From Haliclona indistincta (taxonomy: Eukaryota; Porifera; Demospongiae; Haplosclerida; Chalinidae), in contig OZ024786.1 in NCBI GenBank assembly GCA_964017065.1, positions 6,329,047 to 6,393,046 of the forward strand: a stretch of DNA of 64,000 nt. Reading direction: 5' to 3'. Both the position numbers and the translations under genes were made by a program. The stretch's first letter is position 1, and each line of letters begins with the position of its first letter. The notes beneath the pieces are model-generated. The model made no database searches and was not told the origin of the DNA. It saw only the letters and a list, made by a program, of their open reading frames with translations. Below, piece after piece: positions 21,111 through 30,827 of the stretch.

Positions 21111-22922
21111 ATGGCAGGCATAAAAGAAGCATCAAGCAACAAGGAGAATGAGCTAGTACAGGTGATTAGTTTGTTATTCATAGAATTATAACAAACACAA
21201 GTTATCGCATGAAAATTTATCATTGTAGAGGTGAGGTTCAGATGTGATGTAAGTGGGTGTGCAAAAGATTACTCCCTTAAGAGCACTTTAAAACAACATA
21301 TGAAGAGTGTTCACAAAATGGAAGGAGTTAAGCCTGGACGTTTCATCTGTACTCAATGTGATAGGTCATTCTATCATGCGACAAAGCTCGCTACTCACTG
21401 TCAAGATGATCATCAACTAGACATCTGTATGAAACACTTATAATTAACATTGTAGTATTTGGAATTGAATTATTTCTTACAGTGATAAAGACGTTGAAGT
21501 TTCCAAATTGGCTTAACTGGAAGGAGGAGGAAGAGGCCAGTACACATACATTTTATGTCCAGCCCAAAGGAGAGACATCATCTGGGCAGAGCACAGATAG
21601 TAATAATAATTATTAATTTTATTATTGGCTACACTAGACCCAACAAGGACACAACAGTATGTATGCTGTAGAGATGGCAGCAAACGAGACCATCATCATC
21701 TAGGACATCAGAACAAAACAGAACAAACAAGAGCCAGCAGTACATCTCGGAAAATCAACAGTTATTGTATTTCAAGAATAGTTGCAACAGAAGAACTGAA
21801 GAGTGAGAAGGTGGAGGTCTACTACATTTCTACGCACACTAACCATCCGCTTGGCATTGATGAATGCAAGCACCTCCCACTGCCACCATCAGTGAAAACT
21901 GACATAGAAGAAGAGTTTGCGTAGAGTACATGTAGTCTTCAAGATAACAAATTATTATCTCTCAAACAATTGAGATACTATAGCCGAGAGAAACGGAAGC
22001 GCTGTGGTCAGTGTGTTGGCAGTACACTAGATGACTGTGGTGAATGTAGCAACTGTAAGGACAAAACGAAATTTGGAGGCCCAGGAAAGCGTAAGAAGGC
22101 ATGTGCACTTAGAAAGTGCACACAAGGTGAGCTAAGTGATAAAACGATGTAATGTTTTAATCTTTATAATAATATTACAGAGATCAGACCAACAACCACT
22201 ATCACTTCGCCCACTACAACATTAACTGTAGTTTAACCCAATGCTGTTATCACTTCCTCTAAAGCAGCTACTGCCATGTCTGCTAGCACTCTATCTACAA
22301 GTACACCTACAGTGGTTTCTTTTGCTACCACGGCAACAGTAACTACCACTGTAAGATTCAAATTATTTGAGAGTACATGATCACTCAACTCTTGTTCCAT
22401 TAGACTTCATTCATTGATGAGCTTGCAGTACAAGGAAGGAGAGTCGTTCATATCCATGGTGATGGTAACTGTCTTTTCAGGGTTCTAGCCCGTATCATCT
22501 ACAGTAGTGAGATGTCTCATGAGCGTGTGCGGCAATTGTTAGTTGACATGGTTTCACACAACAAGTCCAACTTTAGAGTATTTTGCAATGACAAGATTGA
22601 AGAGCATTTAGGGCGAATGAGGTACCAAAGATGCTGGGGTACAGCTTTGGAGATACTGGCAGCAGCATCATTGCTACAAATACCAATATACAACTACACT
22701 TCAGCTGGGACTATTCATGGGAAGTACAAATGGGTGTGCTACAAGCCACTATCAGAGTCAGCCCTCACCTGGTTCCCACAAGATGAACCTTACCCAAGAA
22801 GGGTCTGGGAGATGAGCCACATAGAACTGCTACATTCAGGCGGCTGTCACTACGACTGTATCGTAGATTTAATCAAATTCGTTCACAAATGGGTTAATTT
22901 TATGACCTTTGACCCTAGTTGA
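21111..22922 (+). CDS. C2H2 / transposase-type / CXXC / OTU fusion protein
   Basis: Exons by splice consensus and phase: 21111-21161, 21231-21426, 21483-21599, 21638-21920, 21984-22126, 22181-22350, 22404-22922. Together 1479 nt, all joins in frame. Exon 2 has two C2H2 fingers (CX4CX12HX4H and CX2CX12HX4H). Exon 4 has YVCC-SYC-STHTNH and KHLPLPPSVKTDIEEEF, the N-terminal region of animal Mutator-like transposases (FAR1/FLYWCH-type). Exon 5 is a full CXXC finger (KRCGQC, DDCGECSNCKD, KFGGPGKRKKAC, RKC), a fold that binds unmethylated CpG. Exon 6 is a Thr/Ser-rich linker with one in-frame TAA at 22234-22236. Exon 7 is an OTU protease: HGDGNCLF with Asp and Cys, CHYDCI with His. The last ten codons lie in the right terminal repeat. 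Apart from that stop the frame is open. Confidence 0.75.
22234..22236 (+). other. In-frame TAA in the linker exon
   Basis: The only break in the seven-exon frame. The Thr/Ser-rich frame continues on both sides of it. It may be a real mutation, a sequencing error, or bypassed by another splice form. Confidence 0.7.
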
Positions 22923-22944
22923 ATGTCTGCCCTTAACGGGACTC
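22891..22944 (-). repeat. Right terminal inverted repeat of the CXXC-OTU transposon
   Basis: 54 bp, perfect partner of 20791-20844. It encodes the last ten codons and the TGA of the OTU exon and is followed by the duplication ATATTAAA. Confidence 0.95.
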
Positions 22945-23036
22945 ATATTAAACAACAAAACAAAGTGCATACGATTAAACATTGCTGGTGGTATGCATGG
23001 TGTCATAATAATGTAATAAACTTAATTAGCTTACAG

Positions 23037-23261
23037 ATCACTATTGAAATTGACTCCGATCTCTGTTGTGCTCTGAGAACTTTCGTTGAAATTTCGGTGG
23101 ATGGTAGACCTTTAGAGTATCATTCTCTTCATGCACAAGAGTGCACAGAGGTTATACTGGAGAGGGATGATCACAGTGAGCCTCTTGAACCGCATACCAT
23201 ACCCAATACCACTCAGTCAAGGAGGAAGCGAGGTAAAAGTGGCAGCAGTGGCACCAAAAAG
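23037..23261 (+). CDS. PB1-domain gene, exon 2
   Basis: Acceptor TTAGCTTACAG, then ITIEIDSDLCCALRTFVEIS, which completes the PB1 OPCA motif begun in exon 1 (phase 0 to phase 0). Then an acidic and basic linker (RRKRGKSGSSGTKK) and donor AAG/GTATGT. 75 codons. Confidence 0.6.
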
Positions 23262-23312
23262 GTATGTACTACACTGTTTTTTAACAACTGCAGTAATGTA
23301 ATTTAAATGTAG

Positions 23313-23387
23313 TCTAAGAGGTCTGACATCTTTGAGCCTGTGCCACTGGAGAAGGCATTGGAGAATGCAGCAAGGAGGCTGATATAG
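23313..23387 (+). CDS. PB1-domain gene, exon 3 (C-terminus)
   Basis: Opened by TTTAAATGTAG in phase 0. It encodes SKRSDIFEPVPLEKALENAA and a short tail to TAG at 23385-23387. The predicted protein is about 166 residues, small for a PB1 scaffold, so more exons or a paralogous fragment are possible. Confidence 0.5.
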   Translation, partial: SKRSDIFEPVPLEKALENAARRLI

Positions 23388-23869
23388 AAGAGCAGCCTAT
23401 CTACATCTGTGCTGAGGAGAAGCTATACTGAAGTGTAGATGGTGTGCTGGATTCAAGGGTTCACAAGAGGCGCGAGTGATTAACCAACACTAAAACACAC
23501 CAGCTCAGGCGCCAGCACCATCTCCACCAAGACCAACTGCCTGACCCTCTGCAAGGTGTGCGGGACATCTGTGCATACTTTGATGTTTGATAGTTAGGTA
23601 CAATGCATGTTGTAAAAGTTCTTTATCAAGAATCGAACCAGAACTACATATCCCAAATACTCATCGTGCATGCATGCATGTCCAGTTGCATGTCACAATA
23701 ATTTTCATGAAGGCATCACAAGCTACAAGCACGTAAATTAACTATTACTATAATAGCAGCTTCAATTCACTATAATTATTGCAGATACGACATCAGATGA
23801 GGTGACATCAGTTGAGTTAAGTCCAATGTCAACAGCTACAGGTGCAGAACTGCATGATGCATATAAAAA
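23388..23869. other. No complete gene; one exon-like piece
   Basis: About 23784-23841 could be an exon (acceptor ATTATTGCAG, TSDEVTSVELSPMSTAT, donor CAG/GTGCAG), but nothing clear joins to it. The rest is unassigned. Confidence 0.4.
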
Positions 23870-23900
23870 TTACTGCAATTACGATACTTAATTAATATAG

Positions 23901-26111
23901 GTGAAGATGTAGCATGCCAAGGTCTGTACGACAGGAAGTATGAGATAGTGTATGGTGACAAAACTGCTGGTGCTACAGCATCTCTGAAATTGTGGGAAAA
24001 GAGTAGAGCTACTGGTGACGAACAGATTCATCATTCTGGCGAGAAGATAGTAACTGCTGTACTGAGTACAGGCAATGGAAAAAGGTTCACAGAGATGCAG
24101 CAATAAAACTACAAAGCCTGGCTGACACCTTGCTACTACAGGGTGTGTACAGATGAACAGGTGAATGCTGGTGCTTGCAAGTATGTAGGCACTAATCGAG
24201 GCACCAGAAGGAAGATGTAAGGGCTTAGCCTCTACAGTTGGTGACCATCCATACACGTGTACGGCTTGTGAAGCGTTGCAGCATGGGAAAAACAGCCCCC
24301 TGTTGCATAAGCTCCAACGAGCGCCCAAGTTGAAACATCCTCGCACTGAAAAAACTCGAGCCTGCTTCAGGGGCGTGGTACACAAGCAAGTCAGCAATAG
24401 CGATATTAAGGCTGCCTTGGTGTAACAAACATCCAAGGTTGCAACTCAGTCTAAAGCCATAGCTAGTGCAGAAGAGGCGAATCCTCTTCGACAGCTGGAA
24501 AGAGAACAAAACAGCTAGGCCGTTTCTAGAGCAACTTCTAAGGCTGTTCACTGAGAACAAACTCTCAGATTTTGACCTTGGCTTTCTTGAGAACTGGCTT
24601 GGGAAGAAGCTAGGAGGCAGATATTGGCATGCAACTGAACAAGCGCGCATTTTAGCGGTTCTCTTGAGCAACCAATTCGGAGAGAGAATGTACTCAACAG
24701 TAGCACCAATGATGGGGCTCCCATTGGCAAGGCAGGCCAAGAATTGCGGGTTAAAGACTTTGATGGCTGCTCTTACATGCCCGGCTTAAACGACTGGGCT
24801 TTCCGTGCGGCTGCTGAGCACTGTACGCCGTACTAAAACAGCATGGATGGCACTAGAGTGGTCCTAACTGTAGAGCTGTATGCTGACCTGTACTTAGTAG
24901 GTGAGTCATTCTCACCTCATGTTAGAGCATGGCCTGACAAATTCAAACTTCCCGTAGCCAATTCGTGGGAACAAGTGCGCGATTACGTGCTGTCTGTGAG
25001 AAGAAAGAGATTGTATGCAGCAGAGGCATACAGCTTCGATCTTGTAGATACAACCGGGAAGCTGCCAGATATGCTCACCGGATCTATCCCGGAAGCTACT
25101 TCAGGTGTAACAGCTTCCCATGTTTACAGCATCATGTTGGAGGTTGAGAAGATAGCGATGAAGCATAAACTGTCACTGACAGGACATTGCACAGATTCTG
25201 CAGCTAATACACTCAACGGATTGTTAATACTTGCAACTCCAACTAAGTTCCTGGTAGAGAAACTTGGGGTGACCTACTTGGGATTGTCCAGACCAGACTA
25301 CCACCTGTTTGCGCCATTCTTTCGCTCTTATTATCCATTAATTGCATATCCCTGTTAGGACCACTCTGGGCGAACTGTCCTTCGAAACTTGATGAATAGT
25401 AAGAGAGAGATAGTTGCTGAGATAACAGATGATTCAGAACACGTGCATGCACTGGCCAACATGTTAGTCGACATCGACATCAGTTCAGCTTCCAATGCCG
25501 ATGGTATCAAGGTCAATGCACTTAAAAAAGCCCTGAGAGGTTTGCAACCCCAACGAGAAGTCCCTAATAAGAATAGAGGGAAGCGATTCGCTGCAGGAGA
25601 GCTATCATTGGATAAATCCACTGAAACTGACCACCAAGATGAAGACCTACAATTTTGGGCACTCTATCCAACAAAAAAGGCTCTTGTGAGTGCCAAGGTC
25701 TTTCTTTTGGGACACGTTTGTCTCATTCTAAATGAGGGTATGCCTTGCAGATCTGCTGAAATGAACCCCTCTACTGAAGTTGTATTGACTATCTATGAGT
25801 ACCATCCAGATACAACTCTTTACCATGAAAATGGTAGGACGAGTGTGCTGAAAGCTACAGCAGTGCTGAATTGTAATGTCACTGCTCTAATTCACCTCTG
25901 TGACAAAGCAGTGTCATATTCTCACGATGATTGTGAAGATCTTGATGGCTATGTACCATTTAGCGATAATGTGAACATTGAAGAGAGACTTGAAACTTTT
26001 GGTGCTAGCAATCAAGTAACCACAGATGAAGAAGAAGAAGATGAAGAAGAGATTGAAGAGATAGTTAAGAAAAAGTTTAAGCCTCCAGATAGTGAGTATT
26101 ACGGCAGCTGA
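23901..26111 (+). pseudogene. Large transposase-like protein, copy 1 (broken)
   Basis: Pieces in several frames: EDVACQGLYDRKYEIVYGDK (23901-24106), DFDLGFLENWLGKKLGGRYW (about 24466-24789), then 24843-25358 (DGTRVVLTVELYADLYLVGE, GHCTDSAANTLNGLLILATP, LSRPDYHLFAPFF) and 25389-26111 ending in an Asp/Glu-rich tail and DSEYYGS. Repeated proteins with these blocks are widespread in sponge and cnidarian genomes, but I cannot name the superfamily or its catalytic residues. Stops, frame shifts and a deletion near 25420 make this copy nonfunctional. Confidence 0.55.
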
Positions 26112-26452
26112 ATTATTGTGTACTCCCACCTGTATATATAGCTGAAGAACAGAGCAGCCAAGGGAATTTCCACTAACTCAATAAAAAAGTCTTGCATCGG
26201 ACAGCTACTAGCTTACATGATTGGCCATACTCTTGTTAGTATTGCCAATCATGACAAACCATCACTCTATCAACTCCTACGGCAGCCTTTGCTGGGTGTA
26301 TACTTAGAAGGTTCCTTGGTCAGTTCGCCAATTATAACATGTGCTTTGTTCATTTCTGTTACTCTCAGGCTGTTTTAGTAAGAGGTCTGGTAGATAAGGT
26401 AGGGCTTGCAGCAATCCAAAATATTTAGGTGTTTTTGTTTTTCTGACTTATA

Positions 26453-27129
26453 GCGCAGCAAAACAGCTTACCGGCTAAGAATGCAGCTTACGCCACTAGG
26501 CAAGAGAGCCATAAACATATTCACCCCGGAAGGATGTACTGCATTACTCAAACAAATTCATCATGCAATTGGTGTTTGCCCAGGTCAGCAATAATAGTCA
26601 GTAATAGTCAATTTGCTGACCTGTTTGCCACAGTAGGTAGGGAACAGGAGGAGCAAAGTAGCCCAGAGGAGGAAGAAAGTAGCCAAGAGGAGGAGGACGA
26701 GGAGAGCAATGAAGTAGATGAAGACAAGAAGAGCAGTCATGATGATGATAGCAGTTACAAGGAGGAGAGCAGTCAGGATGATGACAGTAGTTACAGAGAG
26801 ACCGACATCAGCAGTCACAAAGAGACCGACATCAGCAGTCACAAAGAGACCGATACCAGTTTTGAAACTGAAGGTTAGCACACTTTATCAAGCTCTTTAT
26901 AAACAGCAATTTATTTTTGCTTTCAGAATGTGTTGACAAGGATGCTCTTCCAGGTAAGTTTGTAGCATGTCTAGTTCGGTGTAAATTCATTCATAAGTTT
27001 TTTCTATTTTTAGGTGCAGAGTTTAGTTACAGTCTTATTTATGTAATGACGGACACTGGTGCATCTGCTTCTTCCTCAGGAAGTTCTACTCCACAGTCTC
27101 CACAGCATAGCATGGATCCTGAATTTTGA
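26453..27129 (+). CDS. Acidic multi-exon C-terminal gene of the large repeat, copy 1
   Basis: Exon candidates: about 26453-26580 (PLGKRAINIFTPEGCTALLK), about 26626-26873 (very acidic EEEESSQEEEDEESNEVDED, then repeats of ETDISSHK), 26927-26954 (ECVDKDALPG), 27014-27129 (GAEFSYSLIYVMTDTGASAS, ending DPEF and TGA). Donors and acceptors are consensus. Copy 2 has the same exons and one fewer 24-bp ETDISSHK unit. It probably forms the C-terminal end of the same element gene. No domain recognised. Confidence 0.45.
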
Positions 27130-27610
27130 ATTGTGCAATCTTCTTTATGACTTGTGCTATCATTCAATCATTCAATCATTCTTGTGCTTTCCTCAGTAAC
27201 ATGCCCCTCAATTGAAGGTGTTGTACGTTGTGACGTCACACTGCCCTTAGCCACTAATACTGCGTTCACACAGGCATGTGAAGCGAGCCAGCCCAGGTCG
27301 ACTATTCGCTGGCTCGCTATCATGCAGCGTTCACACAGGATCGAGCCGAACCGAGCTACTCGCCAATTCGGTGTCTCCGCCTACTCATATTAAGGCGGTA
27401 ACTTCCTGCTACGTTCCATACACGCACGTGCACTGAATCATGGCGAACAACTTGTGCAGTTTGCTGCTCCCTCCACCATTGACCATGATGTCTTCAGCCT
27501 CCACTATTCTCTCGCAGACTACTCAGCCATCCATTCGTCGAAGAATCATCATGAATTGACAGCGATCTTTTAGAAGACGCTTTCTTCAGCGACGGCAGAG
27601 GTCGAGGAGG

Positions 27611-28767
27611 ATGATTCAACTGCTGCTTGCCCTATGTTACGCCTCTAGTCTAGTTATTGCTCACCCTAGGGAAGTCTGGATGCGTGAAAAGTAAGAGACG
27701 ATTATAATTATAATACTTATTGTTCACGTTTTGTAATGTAGGTCCAGGCATTTCTGGGAGCATTTGACGCAGACGTTCACAGAGACAGACTGGAGAGAGA
27801 ACTATCGAATGAGCAAGGAAACATTTAGCTACTTGTGTCTTGAACTCAGCTCATCAATTAGACGGCAGGATACACACATGCGATGTGCTATAACAGTAGA
27901 GCACCGTGTTGCGATCACTCTTTGGTGCTTGGCAACTTGCAGTGAGTACCGAACAATTGGTCACCTTTTTGGTGTTGGACGTAGTACTGTGTGTATGATC
28001 GTCCATGACACATGTGCCGCCATCGTAAGGGTTTTATCAGACAAATACATATCTTTTCCTACTGGAGATAAACTACAAGAGGTCATGGATCCCTAAAATG
28101 GGAAATTCCACAATGTGCTGGTGCAATTGATGGATCTCACATCCCAGTCAAACCACCAGCTCTCAACCACACCGATTATTATAATCGAAAGGGATATTAT
28201 TCTGTTGTCTTACAGGCTGTAGTTGATGATGAATACTTGTTCCGTGATGTCATGGTAGGATGGCCGGGTAGCGTCCACGATGCTCGTGTTTTCGCCAACT
28301 CTAGTGTGTATCACAAGGCAAACCAGAAAGAAATTTTGAATACGAACAGAGTTAGAATCAGAGGAATCGATATTTATCCCTTCATAGTAGCCGACTCTGC
28401 TTATCCTCTAAAGTCATGGCTTATGAAACCATTTCCATACAATTCCACTATGTCATCAGAAAAGAAGAAATTCAACTATATTCTATCAAGAGCCCGAATT
28501 GTCACGGAAAATGCCTTTGGTCGTTTAAAGGCTCGATGGAGACGACTAATCAAGCGAAATGATATGGATGTTTCGAGAGTACCACCGGTGGTTTTGGCAT
28601 GTTGTATCCTTCATAACATATGCGAGGTTCACGGGAAGTCTTTTTCTCGTACTTGGCTAGAAGACATGGCAGAAGACCAACCAGCAACTATCCCATACAC
28701 ACGCACATCACACAGCAGCACACCTGCTGATATTATTCGTGATGAGCTAGTGCAATACTTGAAATGA
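27611..28767 (+). pseudogene. PIF/Harbinger (HARBI1-like) transposase, one frame shift
   Basis: Exon 1 is 27611-27690 (PREVWMREK) with donor AAAA/GTAAGA; exon 2 starts at 27742 in matching phase with RHFWEHLTQTFTETDWRENY. DDE residues: Asp in AGAIDGSHIPV, Asp in VADSAYPLKSW, Glu in VTENAFGRLKARWRR. WPGSVHDARVF is also typical. The frame breaks near 28091-28096 (GGATCCCTAAAATGG), two bases out of step, otherwise it is open to TGA. With exon 1 the length is near the family norm of about 350. In active elements it cuts and pastes DNA with help from the Myb-like partner. Confidence 0.85.
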
Positions 28768-28802
28768 ATCTTTTTTTCTTAAATAATTGATTCCAAGTAC
28801 TA

Positions 28803-28924
28803 GTTAAACAACGGTCCGAGGGCAGTATGGAATATACACGAGGGCAATCCAATTAGAGCCCGAGGGGTCTAATTGGATTGCACAAGTGGATATTCCATAC
28901 TGCACGGAGGGACCGTCGTTTAAC
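28803..28924. repeat. Long foldback element 2
   Basis: Arms of about 58 bp from GTTAAACAACGGTCC to GGACCGTCGTTTAAC, folding at GAGCCCGAGGGGTC. Inserted just after the Harbinger transposase gene. Confidence 0.85.
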
Positions 28925-28927
28925 ATG

Positions 28928-29343
28928 TTTGTATCGCACCTGGTGGGCGTATCCACGTGCATTGTACTGTTTTTAGTATCGCTTGTGCTATTTTTAGTAT
29001 CACACATGCTATAGTAAACACCACAATGGACCCACTAGCATAAGGAATATTAAGCGGTATATAAAGCGCACACAATAGTGCTCTGTACCTTCCAGTAGGG
29101 CAATCCCTACCCCTATTTTTCTACCACGTGGTCAACACTGTACCACGTTTAAAAATTTTGGGCTACTTGCCCTTTCCGCAGATATTGTCTGTTCCTTCAG
29201 ACAATATCTGCACCCGGGCCCCGGGCAATATATTCCATATTGCCCTAGGGCAGCAATATATTCCATATTGCCCTGCAGTTGGGGCAGTATGGAATATATT
29301 GCCCTGGCGGTGCCTTTGATACGCCCACGAGGTGGGATACAAA
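28928..29343. mobile_element. MITE-like element with 26-bp ends and internal hairpins
   Basis: Ends TTTGTATCGCACCTGGTGGG... (28928-28953) and its near-complement (29318-29343), about two mismatches. The interior has several short palindromes with repeated ATATTCCATATTGCCC (29216-29310). No coding capacity. It may have formed by insertion of a second foldback into a first. Confidence 0.6.
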
Positions 29344-29521
29344 TATTGTTGTGATCAAATAAATAATTTATTGATCAGATTCAGTTGGAAAACGTGAGTA
29401 GTATGATCTAGGTGATGATGAGAATTGCGGGGGTTGTACATTGTATCCAGGAAATGAATTATGTGGCAATGGTGAATGTACGGCAAACAGGCTGCCTATT
29501 GCCGTACATCAGCTGTAGAAC

Positions 29522-29868
29522 CTAAAGAATTTGAGATAATAATATTTTGGATATGACTATTGCCAATTCATATACCTTAAACTGAAATTCTCGTTCTTCT
29601 CTTTTCAGTTCTATGTCTCGTTCCATGTTTTCTTTTCGCCTTCTATCTTCCATCTCAAGCATGCGTTCCTCGAATTTCAGCCTTTTTTCTTCTACTTCCA
29701 AGTACCGCATATCACTTTCCTCCTGCAGTTTTGCCATTTTCAAAACAGCTCCATTCATCGACTTTTCAATAGCTTCACTGCGAGTTGGTCGTGTACGCTT
29801 ATTTGTACCATTATCTTTCTTTCCTTTCTTATTAGGGTCGACGTTTTCAAACAAAGTATCGGGAGGGG
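29522..29868 (-). CDS. Harbinger Myb-like partner protein, C-terminal part
   Basis: The minus-strand frame runs from the breakpoint near 29868 through PDTLFENVDPNKKGKKD, RTRPTRSEAIEKSMNG and a long charged coiled coil (MRYLEVEEKRLKFEERMLEM, KREEREFQF). Harbinger elements carry a second Myb/SANT-type protein with this kind of tail. Its DNA-binding N-terminus is missing because the element is cut here. Confidence 0.55.
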
Positions 29869-30435
29869 AATGTTTGTGTGTCTTTCTTCACAGGTATCAG
29901 CATTTTTAGACCAGGTCAACGCTAACATGGCATGCTGTACCCCAGGGTGTAGTGGTGTCTATGTTCCAGTCAGGGTAGTGTGTGAGGGGCTGGGTGGGGG
30001 TTTGAAGGTAGAGATTGCTTGTAATGGGTGTAAGATACGAAGACTGACTTTTGACAGTTCTCCTATGGTAGAATCATCTCGCCGTACAGTAGTCAGCCTT
30101 GCTCTACATGTAGCATTTTATGCCTCAGGATGTACTCATGCTCAGTACTATCGCATTCTAAAACAATCTTTAGGTGTTCAGGCTGTTACGTGCAAGCCAT
30201 TTTATGAGATGATCAAGTTAGTGTTTCCCCATGTTAGTGATATGTTAGAGGAAATGGGCACTGAGGCTCCAACAAGATAGCTAACCTCTTGTGTGAGGTC
30301 ATACATCTGAGTATGTACGAATGCCCACCTCACATATCACTCACACCAGTACTGGTCCAATTTTGTTGTCACCAGTACCCAGTATGAAGAATATCAAGAG
30401 GAGTTTGATGAACTAGTAAAGAAGTTAGATGTTTA
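29869..30435 (+). pseudogene. Fragment of the 42-kb transposase family
   Basis: 29869-30280 encodes MFVCLSSQVSAFLDQVN, a CTPGC/CNGC zinc ribbon and KQSLGVQAVTCKPFYEMIKL, nearly identical to residues 126-257 of the protein at 42043-43452, then stops. A short exon-like frame (30326-30435, WSNFVVTSTQYEEYQEEFDE, ending KKLDV and TAG) follows. The DDE part is missing. Confidence 0.75.
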
Positions 30436-30539
30436 GGACAATTTGACTGCTATTTTGCTACAATTTCCTTTGTTTATGTTGAGTTCATAATAGCACCTGT
30501 CAGCTGACAAGTGCTATTACTAGCTTCAAATGTAATGTA

Positions 30540-30735
30540 CCGTATAGCGGGTAATTTTGGCGGGAGGAAACTTTGGCGAATTTGGCGAATCGTCAGAATT
30601 CGCCAAAATAAAATTCGCCAAAATCTTATTTTCTATTGCAGTAATACGTGAGCCAGGCTCTTGACGCCAAAATTAAATTCGCCAAAATGCAAAATCTGGG
30701 TCATTCGCCAAAATTTTGACCCTCCAAAATTATGG
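30540..30735. mobile_element. Truncated MITE (TACCGTATAGC end)
   Basis: Starts TACCGTATAGCGGGTAATTTTGGCG, matching the inverted end at 41184-41200. The interior repeats the motif TTCGCCAAAAT in both directions. No matching right end is present. Confidence 0.5.
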
Positions 30736-30827
30736 AATGTGTGCAAAGCACAATTTTCGACTGAATGTGTGAGTTTTAGTTGTGTTTTACTTTACATTGT
30801 AATGATGTTGATATTTTTGTGGCACAG

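Larger units (their letters stand above)
20791..22944 (+). mobile_element. Mutator-like DNA transposon with captured CXXC and OTU domains
   Basis: Seen: 54-bp terminal inverted repeats, 20791-20844 and 22891-22944, identical at all 54 positions and starting GAGTCCCGTTAAGGGCAGAC. They are flanked by ATATTAAA at 20783-20790 and 22945-22952, a perfect 8-bp duplication. Inside is one seven-exon reading frame on the plus strand (21111-22922). Known: long terminal repeats and 8-11 bp duplications are typical of Mutator-like elements, and the protein's N-terminal part resembles animal Mutator-type transposases. There is no DDE catalytic core, so movement would need a transposase supplied in trans. 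Perfect ends argue for recent insertion. Confidence 0.85.
23870..27257 (+). mobile_element. Large dispersed repeat, copy 1
   Basis: Runs parallel to 56617-61079 at high identity through coding and non-coding parts. Relative to copy 2 it lacks about 1.1 kb (the copy 2 region 58180-59300) at a junction near 25420. It carries a decayed large transposase-like gene and a small acidic multi-exon gene. Termini were found only by comparing the two copies; no terminal repeat was recognised. Confidence 0.75.
27258..29868 (+). mobile_element. PIF/Harbinger DNA transposon, 3' truncated
   Basis: Starts at the right edge of large-repeat copy 1 with TACTGCGTTCACACAGG, similar to animal Harbinger ends; copy 2 continues without it. 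It carries a transposase on the plus strand and a coiled-coil Myb-type partner gene on the minus strand, the usual Harbinger pair. Its right end is cut at about 29868, where a fragment of an unrelated transposase begins. Two foldback/MITE insertions lie between its genes. Confidence 0.7.

Noticed and set aside
24225..24740. Minus-strand frames of 171-182 codons (and 56866-57294)
   Set aside because: They lie opposite the recognised transposase-like blocks, recur in both copies only through sequence identity, and contain no domain.
30326..30435. Treating the short frame ending KKLDV as part of the nuclease-like gene
   Set aside because: No splice join in phase to 30828, and the other copies show no similar exon.
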